In this document: positions 8,524 to 17,897 of the stretch, in pieces
Layout of the letters: every line of letters begins with the position of its first letter
Numbering within the stretch: position 1 is the first letter of the stretch
Assembly: GCF_001889045.1 (NCBI RefSeq)
Contig: NZ_CP018155.1
Location: 2,792,001 to 2,856,000 of the forward strand
Length of the DNA stretch: 64,000 nt
Reading direction: 5' to 3'
Origin: Tenacibaculum todarodis
GTDB taxonomy: Bacteria > Bacteroidota > Bacteroidia > Flavobacteriales > Flavobacteriaceae
The notes under the pieces: generated by a model
Told to the model about the DNA's origin: nothing
What the model saw: only the letters and a program-made list of their open reading frames with translations
Database searches by the model: none
Made by a program: the position numbers and the translations under genes

Positions 8524-10305
8524 ATGTCAGAGCATCATCACAAAGAAACATTTGTAACAAAATATATTTTTAGTACAGACCATAAAATGATTTCTAAACA
8601 ATTCCTAGTTACAGGAATTTTTATGGGAGTTATTGGAGTATTCATGTCAATGTTATTCCGTATGCAAATTGCATGGCCAGAAAAATCATTTTCTATTATA
8701 GAAGCATTTTTAGGACATCATCAAACAGATGGTATAATGAATCCAGATATGTATTTGGCATTAGTTACCATTCATGGAACAATAATGGTATTCTTTGTAC
8801 TAACTGCAGGTTTAAGTGGTACATTTTCTAACTTATTAATTCCCTTACAAATTGGTGCTAGAGATATGGCATCTGGTTTCTTAAATATGGTTTCTTATTG
8901 GTTATTCTTTTTATCAAGTATAATCATGGTTATATCTTTATTTGTTGAAGCAGGACCAGCATCTGCAGGATGGACAATTTACCCACCACTTTCAGCATTA
9001 CCACAAGCAATTCCGGGTTCTGGAGCAGGTATGACGTTATGGTTGGTTTCTATGGCAATTTTTATTGCTTCATCTTTAATTGGATCATTAAACTATATAG
9101 TTACAGTTTTAAACTTACGTACAAAAGGAATGAAAATGACGCGTTTACCACTTACAATGTGGGCGTTTTTTATCACAGCAATTATTGGTGTGGTTTCTTT
9201 CCCAGTATTATTATCAGCAGCATTATTATTAATTTTTGATAGAAGTTTTGGTACCTCATTTTACTTATCAGATATATTTATTTCTGGTGAAGTATTACAT
9301 TACCAAGGAGGATCACCAGTATTATTTGAACACTTATTTTGGTTCTTAGGTCACCCAGAGGTTTATATTGTATTATTACCAGCTTTAGGTTTAACTTCAG
9401 AAATTATTTCAACGCATTCTAGAAAACCAATTTTTGGATATAGAGCAATGATTGGTTCTATTATGGCAATTGCATTTTTATCTACAATTGTTTGGGGTCA
9501 CCACATGTTTATCTCAGGAATGAATCCATTTTTAGGATCTGTGTTTACCTTTACAACTGTATTAATTGCAATTCCTTCAGCGGTAAAAGCATTTAACTAT
9601 ATAACCACTTTGTGGAAAGGAAATCTTCAACTAAATCCTGCCATGTTATTTTCAATCGGATTAGTTTCTACATTCGTTACAGGAGGTTTAACAGGATTAG
9701 TTTTAGGAGATTCTGCATTAGATATTAATGTTCATGATACATATTTCGTTGTAGCGCATTTCCACTTAGTAATGGGAGTATCTGCAATTTTTGGAATGTT
9801 TGCTGGTGTCTATCACTGGTTCCCGAAAATGTATGGTAAAATGATGAACAAAACTATGGGTTATTGGCACTTCTGGATAAGCATTATTTGTGCTTACGGT
9901 GTATTCTGGCCAATGCACTTTATTGGTTTAGCAGGTTTACCACGTAGATATTATACAAATACAAACTTTCCAATGTTTGATGATCTAGCTGATGTAAACG
10001 TTGTAATTACAATTTTTGCTTTAGTTGGAGGTTTAGGTCAAATAATATTCTTAGCTAACTTTTTTATCTCAATTTATAGAGGGAAAAATGCAACTCAGAA
10101 TCCTTGGAATTCTAATACAATAGAATGGACTACACCAGTAGAACATATTCACGGTAACTGGCCTGGAAAAATTCCAGAAGTACACCGTTGGCCTTATGAC
10201 TATAGTAAAAGAGTAGATCCTAAAGATGATGATAGTGATTACTTAGGAGGTAAAGACTTTATACCTCAAGTAGTACCATTATATGATGGAGAAGAGCCGT
10301 CTTAA
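8524..10305 (+). CDS. coxA: Cytochrome c oxidase subunit I (A1-type heme-copper oxidase)
   Basis: 593 residues with about twelve membrane helices. Diagnostic heme-copper residues are visible: FWFLGHPEVYIVLLP (CuB histidine cross-linked to Tyr, with the Glu that marks the A1 subtype), WGHHMFISGMNP (two CuB histidines) and HDTYFVVAHFHLVMG (heme a and a3 ligands). The first heme a ligand lies in the TIHGTIMVFF segment. The soluble C-terminus after the last helix is about 75 residues and rich in Asp, Pro and Lys. It is the last gene of the operon; a strong terminator follows within 50 bases. Subunit III is not in the window. Confidence 0.97.
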   Translation: MSEHHHKETFVTKYIFSTDHKMISKQFLVTGIFMGVIGVFMSMLFRMQIAWPEKSFSIIEAFLGHHQTDGIMNPDMYLALVTIHGTIMVFFVLTAGLSGTFSNLLIPLQIGARDMASGFLNMVSYWLFFLSSIIMVISLFVEAGPASAGWTIYPPLSALPQAIPGSGAGMTLWLVSMAIFIASSLIGSLNYIVTVLNLRTKGMKMTRLPLTMWAFFITAIIGVVSFPVLLSAALLLIFDRSFGTSFYLSDIFISGEVLHYQGGSPVLFEHLFWFLGHPEVYIVLLPALGLTSEIISTHSRKPIFGYRAMIGSIMAIAFLSTIVWGHHMFISGMNPFLGSVFTFTTVLIAIPSAVKAFNYITTLWKGNLQLNPAMLFSIGLVSTFVTGGLTGLVLGDSALDINVHDTYFVVAHFHLVMGVSAIFGMFAGVYHWFPKMYGKMMNKTMGYWHFWISIICAYGVFWPMHFIGLAGLPRRYYTNTNFPMFDDLADVNVVITIFALVGGLGQIIFLANFFISIYRGKNATQNPWNSNTIEWTTPVEHIHGNWPGKIPEVHRWPYDYSKRVDPKDDDSDYLGGKDFIPQVVPLYDGEEPS

Positions 10306-10352
10306 AAATTAAATTGTAACCTTGAGCCTAGCTAAAGGTCATTATAAATAAC

Positions 10353-10382
10353 AAAAAAACCTTTCCATTGGAAAGGTTTTTT
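10353..10382 (+). terminator. Intrinsic terminator of the act-cox operon
   Basis: Ten-base-pair perfect stem AAACCTTTCC / GGAAAGGTTT with a three-base loop, followed by a run of Ts. It starts 48 bases after the coxA stop codon. Its T-tract runs into the ruvB promoter region. Confidence 0.9.
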
Positions 10383-10407
10383 GCTTCTTGTCAAATTGTT
10401 ATCTTTG
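10380..10407 (+). promoter_or_regulatory. Candidate Bacteroidota promoter of ruvB
   Basis: TATCTTTG at 10400-10407 matches the Bacteroidota minus-7 element TAnnTTTG. A TTTG at 10380-10383 is a possible minus-33 element with a somewhat short spacing of 16 bases. The ruvB ATG begins only seven bases after the box, so the transcript would have almost no leader. Confidence 0.55.
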
Positions 10408-10413
10408 TTAAGT

Positions 10414-11436
10414 ATGAATGAAAATTTAAATCCTGAAAACACAAATCTTTCTAATGAAGATATTGATGTAGAAAAAAAATTGCGCCCACTTTCTTTTGAA
10501 GACTTTAGTGGTCAAGATCAGGCAATTGAAAACCTTAAGATTTTTGTTGAAGCAGCAAATCAAAGAGATGAAGCTTTAGATCATACACTTTTTCATGGAC
10601 CTCCAGGTTTGGGAAAAACTACTTTGGCACATATTTTAGCAAATGAATTACAAGTTGGTATAAAAGTAACTTCTGGACCAGTTCTGGACAAGCCTGGAGA
10701 TTTGGCTGGTTTGCTTACAAATCTCGATGAACGAGATGTTTTATTTATTGATGAAATCCATCGATTAAGCCCAATTGTAGAGGAATACTTGTATTCTGCA
10801 ATGGAAGATTATAAAATTGATATTATGATTGAATCTGGGCCAAATGCCCGTACTGTTCAAATCAATTTAGAACCATTCACATTAATAGGAGCAACCACCC
10901 GTTCAGGATTATTAACTGCGCCAATGCGTGCTCGTTTTGGAATAAGTAGTCGTTTACATTATTATTCTACAGAACTTTTAACTACAATTGTACAGAGAAG
11001 CGCACAAATTTTAGGCGTTCCAATTTCTATGGAAGCGGCAATTGAAATTGCAGGACGAAGTAGAGGGACACCAAGAATTGCAAATGCATTGTTACGTAGA
11101 GTAAGAGATTTTGCACAAATAAAAGGTGATGGAAACATTACTATTGAAATAGCAAAGTATGCTTTAAAAGCATTAAATGTAGATGCACATGGCTTGGATG
11201 AAATGGATAATAAAATTTTAAAAACCATTATAGATAAATTTAAAGGAGGTCCTGTTGGTTTAAGTACTATTGCTACAGCTGTTTCCGAAAACACAGAAAC
11301 TATCGAAGAAGTGTACGAACCTTTCTTAATTCAACAAGGTTTTATAATGAGAACACCTCGTGGAAGAGAAGTTACAGATTTAGCGTATAAACATTTAGGT
11401 TTAATTAAAGGGAGAAATCAAGGCGAATTATTTTAG
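10414..11436 (+). CDS. ruvB: Holliday junction branch migration DNA helicase RuvB
   Basis: 340 residues, normal for RuvB. It is the AAA+ motor that drives branch migration of Holliday junctions with RuvA. Walker A is GPPGLGKTT at about residues 62-70, Walker B is LFIDEIHRL, sensor 1 lies in [10 protein letters not shown], and the C-terminal winged-helix part contains [10 protein letters not shown] and TPRGREVT. I chose the ATG at 10414 because the protein then begins MNENLNPEN like homologues; an upstream TTG at 10381 in the same frame would start inside the terminator T-tract and add a non-conserved leader. A downstream membrane-protein gene follows after 13 bases. Confidence 0.97.
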   Translation: MNENLNPENTNLSNEDIDVEKKLRPLSFEDFSGQDQAIENLKIFVEAANQRDEALDHTLFHGPPGLGKTTLAHILANELQVGIKVTSGPVLDKPGDLAGLLTNLDERDVLFIDEIHRLSPIVEEYLYSAMEDYKIDIMIESGPNARTVQINLEPFTLIGATTRSGLLTAPMRARFGISSRLHYYSTELLTTIVQRSAQILGVPISMEAAIEIAGRSRGTPRIANALLRRVRDFAQIKGDGNITIEIAKYALKALNVDAHGLDEMDNKILKTIIDKFKGGPVGLSTIATAVSENTETIEEVYEPFLIQQGFIMRTPRGREVTDLAYKHLGLIKGRNQGELF

Positions 11437-11449
11437 GCATAAATTTTAA

Positions 11450-12763
11450 ATGGAACAACAAGAAGTAAATAATACGATAGCGAAACCATCAACAACAGGT
11501 TGGTTACAAAGGTTAAAAGATGAAAGTTGGGAAGCTGAATTACTAGTTTCTGCAATTGCTATTTTTGGTACATTTAAGTTGTTTGGTGTAATTTCTTGGT
11601 GTGTTAATTTTTTTATTAATGTCTTAAACCCTGAACAATATGTTATTGGGTATTATATCGTAACTTTTGGACTTTTAGCTGTGAGTATTTTAGTATCAAT
11701 GTTTATAATACATTTTTCCCTTAGAGCTTATTGGATTGGATTAGTAGGTTTAAATTCAGTTTTTCCTGATTATAGTATTGAAGATAGTGCGTATTCAGAA
11801 ATTTATACTCGAAAAATATTAGGAATATTACCTAAATTAAAAGATTCTATACAAAAGACAGATGAACTATGTAGCGTTATTTTCTCTGCTGCATTTACTA
11901 TGCTGATGATATATGCATATTCATCTTTATTTACTAGTGTTTATTTATTTGTTTTTAATTTATTGTCTACTTATATAAACACTTATATATTATTAATTCC
12001 TGCAGTTTTAATTGGATTAAGTCTATTAGTACAAATTATTATTACTTTTGTAGCAAACTTAAAAGTTAACAGAAAAAAAGAGAAATTACAGATTCTATCT
12101 TTTAAAGTAAATACATTTGTATCTAAAATTCTTTTTGGGCCTTTATATAGATCAATTTTACAAATAAGCATGATTTTTGGCTCTAATTTTAAGAAGAAAA
12201 AATCGTTAATATATCTTGTCTTAACATTTTTATTTGCAGGTGTTTTAGTTTTTGCAAATCAAATTCCTAAAACGAATATTCTTTATTTAACTAGTCATAA
12301 AAAACATTTTAATACTACAAAAGTATATTCAAGTTTTTATAATGATGAAAATAAAAACAATACTTTTTTATTAACGCCAGAAATAGAATCAGACAAAGTT
12401 GAAGCTAATGTGTTAAAAATCTTTATTCCTGTTTTTAAGCATGAAGAAAATATGAAAACTGAATTTTGTGGAGATGATAATGAAAATTCTGAGCTATCTT
12501 TAGAAGTTCGTAGAGAAGAGTGGAATACTTTTATTTTAGATTGTTATAATCAATATTATCATATTTATATTAATGATAAAAAAATTGATGTTGAATTTTT
12601 AAGACTTAATGCACATTCAAGAACGAAGCAATCTGGAGTAATTTCTTATTTAGATATTTCAAACCTTAAAAAAGGTATTAATTCTATTGAAGTAAAAAAA
12701 GAGTTTGGAGAGACTAAGATTTTAAATTGGAAAATTCCATTTTATTACATACCTAAAAATTAG
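11450..12763 (+). CDS. Unrecognised membrane protein with a C-terminal extracytoplasmic domain
   Basis: 437 residues; I do not recognise a named family. Hydrophobic segments lie near residues 28-58, 64-95, 135-168, 174-205 and 245-265, so about five helices are likely. A charged, probably cytoplasmic stretch rich in Lys separates helices four and five. After the last helix comes about 170 residues of beta-type sequence with Asn, Lys and Tyr, ending NWKIPFYYIPKN. The gene lies 13 bases after ruvB and 10 bases before the SulP gene, so it is probably cotranscribed with one or both. Base composition is visibly more AT-rich than in ruvB. A mechanosensing or transport accessory role would be guesswork. 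Confidence 0.8.
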   Translation: MEQQEVNNTIAKPSTTGWLQRLKDESWEAELLVSAIAIFGTFKLFGVISWCVNFFINVLNPEQYVIGYYIVTFGLLAVSILVSMFIIHFSLRAYWIGLVGLNSVFPDYSIEDSAYSEIYTRKILGILPKLKDSIQKTDELCSVIFSAAFTMLMIYAYSSLFTSVYLFVFNLLSTYINTYILLIPAVLIGLSLLVQIIITFVANLKVNRKKEKLQILSFKVNTFVSKILFGPLYRSILQISMIFGSNFKKKKSLIYLVLTFLFAGVLVFANQIPKTNILYLTSHKKHFNTTKVYSSFYNDENKNNTFLLTPEIESDKVEANVLKIFIPVFKHEENMKTEFCGDDNENSELSLEVRREEWNTFILDCYNQYYHIYINDKKIDVEFLRLNAHSRTKQSGVISYLDISNLKKGINSIEVKKEFGETKILNWKIPFYYIPKN

Positions 12764-12773
12764 TTTTTATAAA

Positions 12774-14501
12774 ATGAATTTAAAAAAGCTCATACCAATT
12801 TTAGAGTGGTTGCCTAACTACAATACATCTCAATTTAAAGGAGATTTTATTGCTGGGATTACAGTTGCAATTGTTTTAATTCCACAAGGAATTGCGTATG
12901 CGTTAATTGCTGGTTTACCTCCAATTTACGGTTTATATTGCGCGTTAGTTCCACAGATAATATATGCTGTTTTTGGATCGTCAAGGCAAGTAGCAATTGG
13001 CCCAGTTGCCATAGATTCTTTAATTGTAGCTTCAGGAGTTTCTGCACTTGCACTAGCAGGATCGGAAAGTTATATTGCCATTGCAATTTTGTTGGCACTT
13101 ATAGTTGGTGCAATTCAATTTTTAATGGGTGTTTTTAGGTTAGGCTTTATTGTAAATTTCTTATCTAAACCGGTAATAACGGGTTTTACTTCCGCTTTAG
13201 CGTTAATAATTGGCGCAAATCAATTTAAAAATTTATTAGGTGTGGATTTCATTCAAAGTGATCAAATACACATTTTAATACAAGATATTTGGCAGCAAAT
13301 AGCAACTTTTAACTTTAATACATCTGTAATTGGTTTAATAACTGTAGTAATTATAATTGCTTTTAGAAAAGTAAACAAGAAATTACCAAGCGCACTTTTT
13401 GTGGTGATTTTAGGAATTTTAATAATGTATTATTTTGGAAAAAATTTAATTGATGTTTCTATAGTCAAAGAAATTCCATCTGGATTACCAAAATTTACAA
13501 TGCCAGAGATTGAATTTTATCAGATTAGAGAACTATTACCAATTGCATTAACTTTAGTAATGGTTGGTTACCTAGAAACCATATCTATTGGTAAATCATT
13601 AGAAGCTAAACAAAATGAATACCGCGTAAATGCGAATCAGGAATTAATCGCTTTAGGCTTAAGTAATATGGCAGGTTCATTGTTTAAAGCATATCCTACA
13701 ACATCAAGTTTTTCTCGTTCAGCAATCAATCAAGAAAACGGTGGAACAACAGGCATGTCGGCAATTGTGTCAGTTATAATGATTGTAATTTCTCTACTTT
13801 TTTTAACACCCGTTTTTTATTATTTGCCAAAAACAGTATTAGCAGCAATAATTATTGTAGCAGTTTTTGGATTGATAAATTTTAAAGAGGCAGCTTATTT
13901 ATGGAAAGCGAATAACCTAGATTTTTGGTTGATGATGGCTACTTTTTTAGCAACCCTTTTCTTTGGTGTTGAATACGGAATTATAACAGGAGTAGGCTTG
14001 TCTTTAATAATTTTGATATTTAGAACGTCTAGACCTTATGTTACAGAATTAGGAAAAGTACCAAACTCTAATTTTTATAAAAACAAAAATAGGTTTGAAG
14101 AAGTTGTAATAGATGAAGATGTATTAGTTTTTAGATTCGATGCTCAGTTATTTTATGCCAATTCAAGTTATTTTAGAGATAATTTAGATGAAATGGCATC
14201 TAAAAAAGGCTCGGCATTAAAATTGATAGTTATAGATGCAGAAAGTATTAATAGAGTTGATAGTACTGGAGTAGAAATGCTTAAAGAGCGAGTTAAGTTT
14301 TATCAAAATAAAGGAATAGCCTTTTATTTTGCAGGGGTAAAAGGACCTGTAAGAGACTTGCTGTTTAGAGGAGGACTTTTAGAAATCATAGATGTCAATC
14401 ATTTTTTTATGAGAGCAAATCAAGCAGTAAAATTTTATAAAACAGGTGATAGAAAGCATCAAGAAAAATATGCGAAATATATACATCAAGCATATAAATA
14501 A
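12774..14501 (+). CDS. SulP family anion permease with C-terminal STAS domain
   Basis: 575 residues. The SulP membrane domain fills about residues 10-420, with the signature VLIPQGIAYALIAGLPPIYGL near the N-terminus and a GPVAIDSLI-like segment in helix 3. A STAS domain follows at about residues 440-560 (VLVFRFDAQLFYANSSYF, with VDSTGVEML at the usual phosphorylation-site position). SulP proteins carry sulfate, bicarbonate or other anions by proton or sodium symport; the substrate cannot be read here. The next gene, 80 bases downstream, is a persulfide dioxygenase-rhodanese fusion, which makes a sulfur oxyanion plausible but unproven. Bicarbonate is the main alternative. Confidence 0.92.
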   Translation: MNLKKLIPILEWLPNYNTSQFKGDFIAGITVAIVLIPQGIAYALIAGLPPIYGLYCALVPQIIYAVFGSSRQVAIGPVAIDSLIVASGVSALALAGSESYIAIAILLALIVGAIQFLMGVFRLGFIVNFLSKPVITGFTSALALIIGANQFKNLLGVDFIQSDQIHILIQDIWQQIATFNFNTSVIGLITVVIIIAFRKVNKKLPSALFVVILGILIMYYFGKNLIDVSIVKEIPSGLPKFTMPEIEFYQIRELLPIALTLVMVGYLETISIGKSLEAKQNEYRVNANQELIALGLSNMAGSLFKAYPTTSSFSRSAINQENGGTTGMSAIVSVIMIVISLLFLTPVFYYLPKTVLAAIIIVAVFGLINFKEAAYLWKANNLDFWLMMATFLATLFFGVEYGIITGVGLSLIILIFRTSRPYVTELGKVPNSNFYKNKNRFEEVVIDEDVLVFRFDAQLFYANSSYFRDNLDEMASKKGSALKLIVIDAESINRVDSTGVEMLKERVKFYQNKGIAFYFAGVKGPVRDLLFRGGLLEIIDVNHFFMRANQAVKFYKTGDRKHQEKYAKYIHQAYK

Positions 14502-14581
14502 TTTAAAATAAAACTGATAAATATCATATGTCAAATACCGACTAATGAGTTATTTTAAAGTTAGAAAAGAATACAAGAATA

Positions 14582-15988
14582 ATGATAATAGAACAAATTT
14601 ATACAGGCTGTTTGGCACAAGGAGCTTATTATATAGAAAGTAACGGAGAGGTTGCTATAATAGATCCACTACGTGAAGTAGAAGATTATATTACCAAAGC
14701 AGATAAAAATGAAGCTAAAATTAAATATATTTTCGAAACACACTTTCATGCAGATTTTGTTAGCGGTCATGTTACTTTGGCAGAAAAAACTGGAGCAGAA
14801 ATAGTGTATGGACCAACAGCAAAAACAAGTTTTAATGCTATAATTGCTGAAGATAATCAAGTTTTTGAAGTAGGTGATATTACAATTACGGTACTACACA
14901 CTCCAGGACATACAATGGAAAGTACTTGTTATTTATTGAAAGATGAACAAGGAAATAATCATGCTATTTTTAGTGGAGACACCTTGTTTTTAGGTGATGT
15001 TGGAAGACCAGATTTAGCTCAAAAGGGAGATTTGACACAAGAAGATTTAGCAGGCTTGTTATTTGATAGCTTGCGTAACAAGGTGATGGTTTTAGCAGAT
15101 GATGTAATAGTATATCCAGCACATGGAGCAGGTTCTGCTTGTGGTAAAAACTTAAGTAAAGAAACTGTAGGTACAATTGGAGATCAAAAGAAAACCAACT
15201 ATGCACTTAGAGGAGATATGACCAAAGAAGAATTTATTAAAGAAGTAACAGATGGTTTGTTGCCTCCGCCAGCATATTTTCCTCTAAATGTAAAGTTGAA
15301 TAAAGAAGGTTATGAATCGTTAGATCAGATTGTTAAGACTTCTAAAAAACCACTATCTGTTGCTGATTTTGAATTAATTGCAAACGAAACGGATGCAATC
15401 ATTTTAGATGTACGTCATCAATCAGAATTTATAAAAGGATTTATTCCGCAGTCAATTTTTATTGGCTTAGGAGGAACTTTTGCACCTTGGGTTGGCGCGT
15501 TAATAAAAGATATTACGCAACCGATTTTATTAGTTACTCCAATTGGAGAAGAAGAAACTACAATTACACGTTTATCTCGTGTTGGTTTCGATAATGTTTT
15601 AGGATATTTAGATGGTAGTTTTGATGCTTGGAAAAAAGCAAATAAAGAAATTGATACGTTAGAATCGGTTTCTGCAGCTACTTTGGAAGAAAAAATAAAT
15701 GAAAACGCACTTGTATTCGATGTTAGAAAACCTGGGGAATATGACAGTGAACATATTGAAAACGTGCCAAGTACTCCGCTAGATTTCTTGAATAATCATA
15801 TTTCGGAATTTCCAAACGATAAAGATTTTTATGTGCATTGTGCAGGTGGTTATCGTTCTGTAATTGCTTCTTCAATTTTAAAAGCCCGTGGATTTCATAA
15901 TGTAATTGATATTGCTGGTGGTTATGGTGCAATTAAAAATACTACTATTAAAAGAACAGCAACAGTTTGTCCTTCAACTTTAAAATAA
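14582..15988 (+). CDS. CstB-like persulfide dioxygenase-rhodanese fusion (MBL, inactive rhodanese, active rhodanese)
   Basis: 468 residues in three domains. Residues about 1-235 are a metallo-beta-lactamase fold of the ETHE1 type, with THFHADFVSGH near 54-64, HTPGHTMEST and FSGDTLFLGDVGRPDL giving the metal-binding His/Asp set of non-heme iron persulfide dioxygenases. Residues about 265-355 are a rhodanese domain in which the active-site loop reads TPIGEEETT, with no cysteine. Residues about 370-465 are a second rhodanese domain with an intact cysteine in VHCAGGYRS near 420. This order, with one dead and one live rhodanese domain, is that of CstB, which converts persulfides to thiosulfate. 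A rhodanese lipoprotein lies downstream in the same gene run. The function is inferred from family. Confidence 0.88.
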   Translation: MIIEQIYTGCLAQGAYYIESNGEVAIIDPLREVEDYITKADKNEAKIKYIFETHFHADFVSGHVTLAEKTGAEIVYGPTAKTSFNAIIAEDNQVFEVGDITITVLHTPGHTMESTCYLLKDEQGNNHAIFSGDTLFLGDVGRPDLAQKGDLTQEDLAGLLFDSLRNKVMVLADDVIVYPAHGAGSACGKNLSKETVGTIGDQKKTNYALRGDMTKEEFIKEVTDGLLPPPAYFPLNVKLNKEGYESLDQIVKTSKKPLSVADFELIANETDAIILDVRHQSEFIKGFIPQSIFIGLGGTFAPWVGALIKDITQPILLVTPIGEEETTITRLSRVGFDNVLGYLDGSFDAWKKANKEIDTLESVSAATLEEKINENALVFDVRKPGEYDSEHIENVPSTPLDFLNNHISEFPNDKDFYVHCAGGYRSVIASSILKARGFHNVIDIAGGYGAIKNTTIKRTATVCPSTLK

Positions 15989-15994
15989 ATATAG

Positions 15995-17894
15995 ATGAAG
16001 TCTAAGCTTTTGTTTCTTGTTGTTGTTTTTGTTTTGAGTAATAAAGCTTTTACTTTTCAAATTAAAAAACTAACGTTTGGTGAGTTATCTTTTATTTCGA
16101 AATTGCCAGATCCTAAGAGTATTAATTATCCCAATTGTAATTTTTCAGTTGTTCTTTTAACGTCTGAAAATGAAAAAATAAGCGTTATTTTTAGAGGTAT
16201 AAAAAATAATGAATTACTAGTTGCATCAACTTTAAAAAAAGGGGATAAATTAAAATTGAATTTAGTTCCTTTTAAAAATACGTCTTCAGAAATACAACAA
16301 ATGCAACTTTCAGATGATATAGAAGATTTTGATTTACCTATATATTTTGCAAGTAACTTTTCTAAAGTTAAATCATATTTAAAGAAAAATAAAGTAAATA
16401 AAAATAAAGTAAAAGAAGAAAAATTAGTAATAAAACCAAGAAGTAGATTCGCAATAAAACAACGGAAAAAGTATATTAAGAAAGACTTAAAGGCGTTAAG
16501 AAAACGTTATAAGAAAGAAGGAAGTAGCAATTGGGAATCTTGGTATGACAGCACATTAGATTACCGAAAAGAATATATTAAATCTTTTAGTAAAAAGGAG
16601 GAAAAATGGGTCGAAAATTCTTTTTTTTCAGCTGGAAAAGCATTTCATAAACAAAAGGAAGGTAACTTTGTGGATGCAATGGTTGAATTTAAGGATTACT
16701 TAAATAAGTTTAATATAGATTTAATTTTAGTAAGAGTCCCTTATAAAGGAGAGATTTGTGCTGACTTGTTTATAGAGCATCCTCCAGAAAATTTAATAAT
16801 AGATCCTTATGTTTTAAAAATAACAAAAGAGTTATTAGAGAATGATCTAGAAGTAATAAATATAACTCCACGGCTTATAAAAGAAAGACTAAATTCTCCT
16901 TTGACGTATTTTTATAATGATTTTACTGAATCACATCCAGGGGAAAAAGTCTCTTTGGTTATTGCAGATGAAGTTGTTAATAGAGTTAAAAGATACCCTT
17001 TTTTTAAAAAAGAAAGTAAAAAGGAAAATATAATTTCAGAAAAAAAAGAGAATCAATTTAGAAATAGGAAAAAATATAAATGGCCTAATGGAAATGATAT
17101 ATATCAAGCAACAGATGATATTACATATTCAGCTGTTATTAATGAACAGAAAACCCCATTTTTATTAACAGACAAATCTAAATCTAGTATTCTTTTTGTT
17201 GGAAATTCTTTTTTAGCATATCCATCATTCAAGAAAGGGGCAAGTGTACCGCATTATTTTAAACAACAAAGTAATATTACTCCTGATGTTTTTTTAAGAA
17301 GTGGTGGCTCAGGATTTGGTAGATTGATTTTTAAAAACGGAGAGAAATATTTAGAAGGAAAAAAAGTTTTAGTTTATATTGTGCATCCAGATCATTTTCA
17401 AGGAGATGTTTTGAAAATTCCTGAAGCGTATAAATTTAAAAAGGATGAATTTTTAGAAAAAAAATAGTTAAATTATCAAAAGAAAATTGGAAAAATCTTA
17501 CATATTTATCTGCACCTTTTAAATTTAATAAAACCAAGAATGAAAAAGAGTTTTACATTCTTTGTAATGGTAATTTAAAGGTTTTTCCGAAAATTATTAA
17601 TAAGAATAAATCTGATAAATAGACTAGGTTAATTATAAATTTGATAAAAACATATATTACATAAAAGTACCTATAAAGTTTACAAGCATAGTTCCTGGGT
17701 ATTTAAAAGTAAGTTATAACAATATTTCAAAAAAAATAGTTAGAACAAAAAATGTTAAAGATAGCCATACAGAAACAGTCTATTTTAATATAAGTATGAA
17801 TAGTAAAGAGCTTATAATAGAATTTTTAAAAACAAGAAGTTCTAGGCCCCTAGAAATAGAAAGTATTACAATTAACTCTCTCAAAAGTAAATAA
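15995..17894 (+). pseudogene. Broken AlgJ/AlgX-like (SGNH-type) acetylation gene with two frame disruptions
   Basis: The first open frame, 15995-17467, encodes 490 residues with a signal peptide (about residues 1-20), a long Lys-rich middle part, and blocks shared with the two paralogues downstream: a DAMVEFKDYL block, LILVRVPYKGE, a weak DxH-type block (TESHPG near 311-315), FVGNSF near 401-406, and KKVLVYIVHPDHF. It stops at TAG 17465-17467, directly after eight As (17457-17464). Rereading the last A (a minus-1 shift) continues the protein for 52 residues to TAG 17620-17622. A third coding-like stretch without a start codon, 17628-17894, carries 88 more beta-rich residues. Two lesions suggest decay; a sequencing error or slippage at the A run could explain the first only. 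The gene starts six bases after the CstB-like gene. Confidence 0.65.
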
Positions 17895-17897
17895 GAT

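Noticed and set aside
8970..9239. An 89-codon open frame inside coxA
   Set aside because: It lies in another frame of a well-conserved gene, lacks any family feature and its sequence looks like a frame shadow of the membrane helices.
10381..10413. TTG start that would lengthen RuvB by 11 residues
   Set aside because: It lies in the T-tract of the preceding terminator and upstream of the minus-7 box, and homologues begin near the ATG at 10414.
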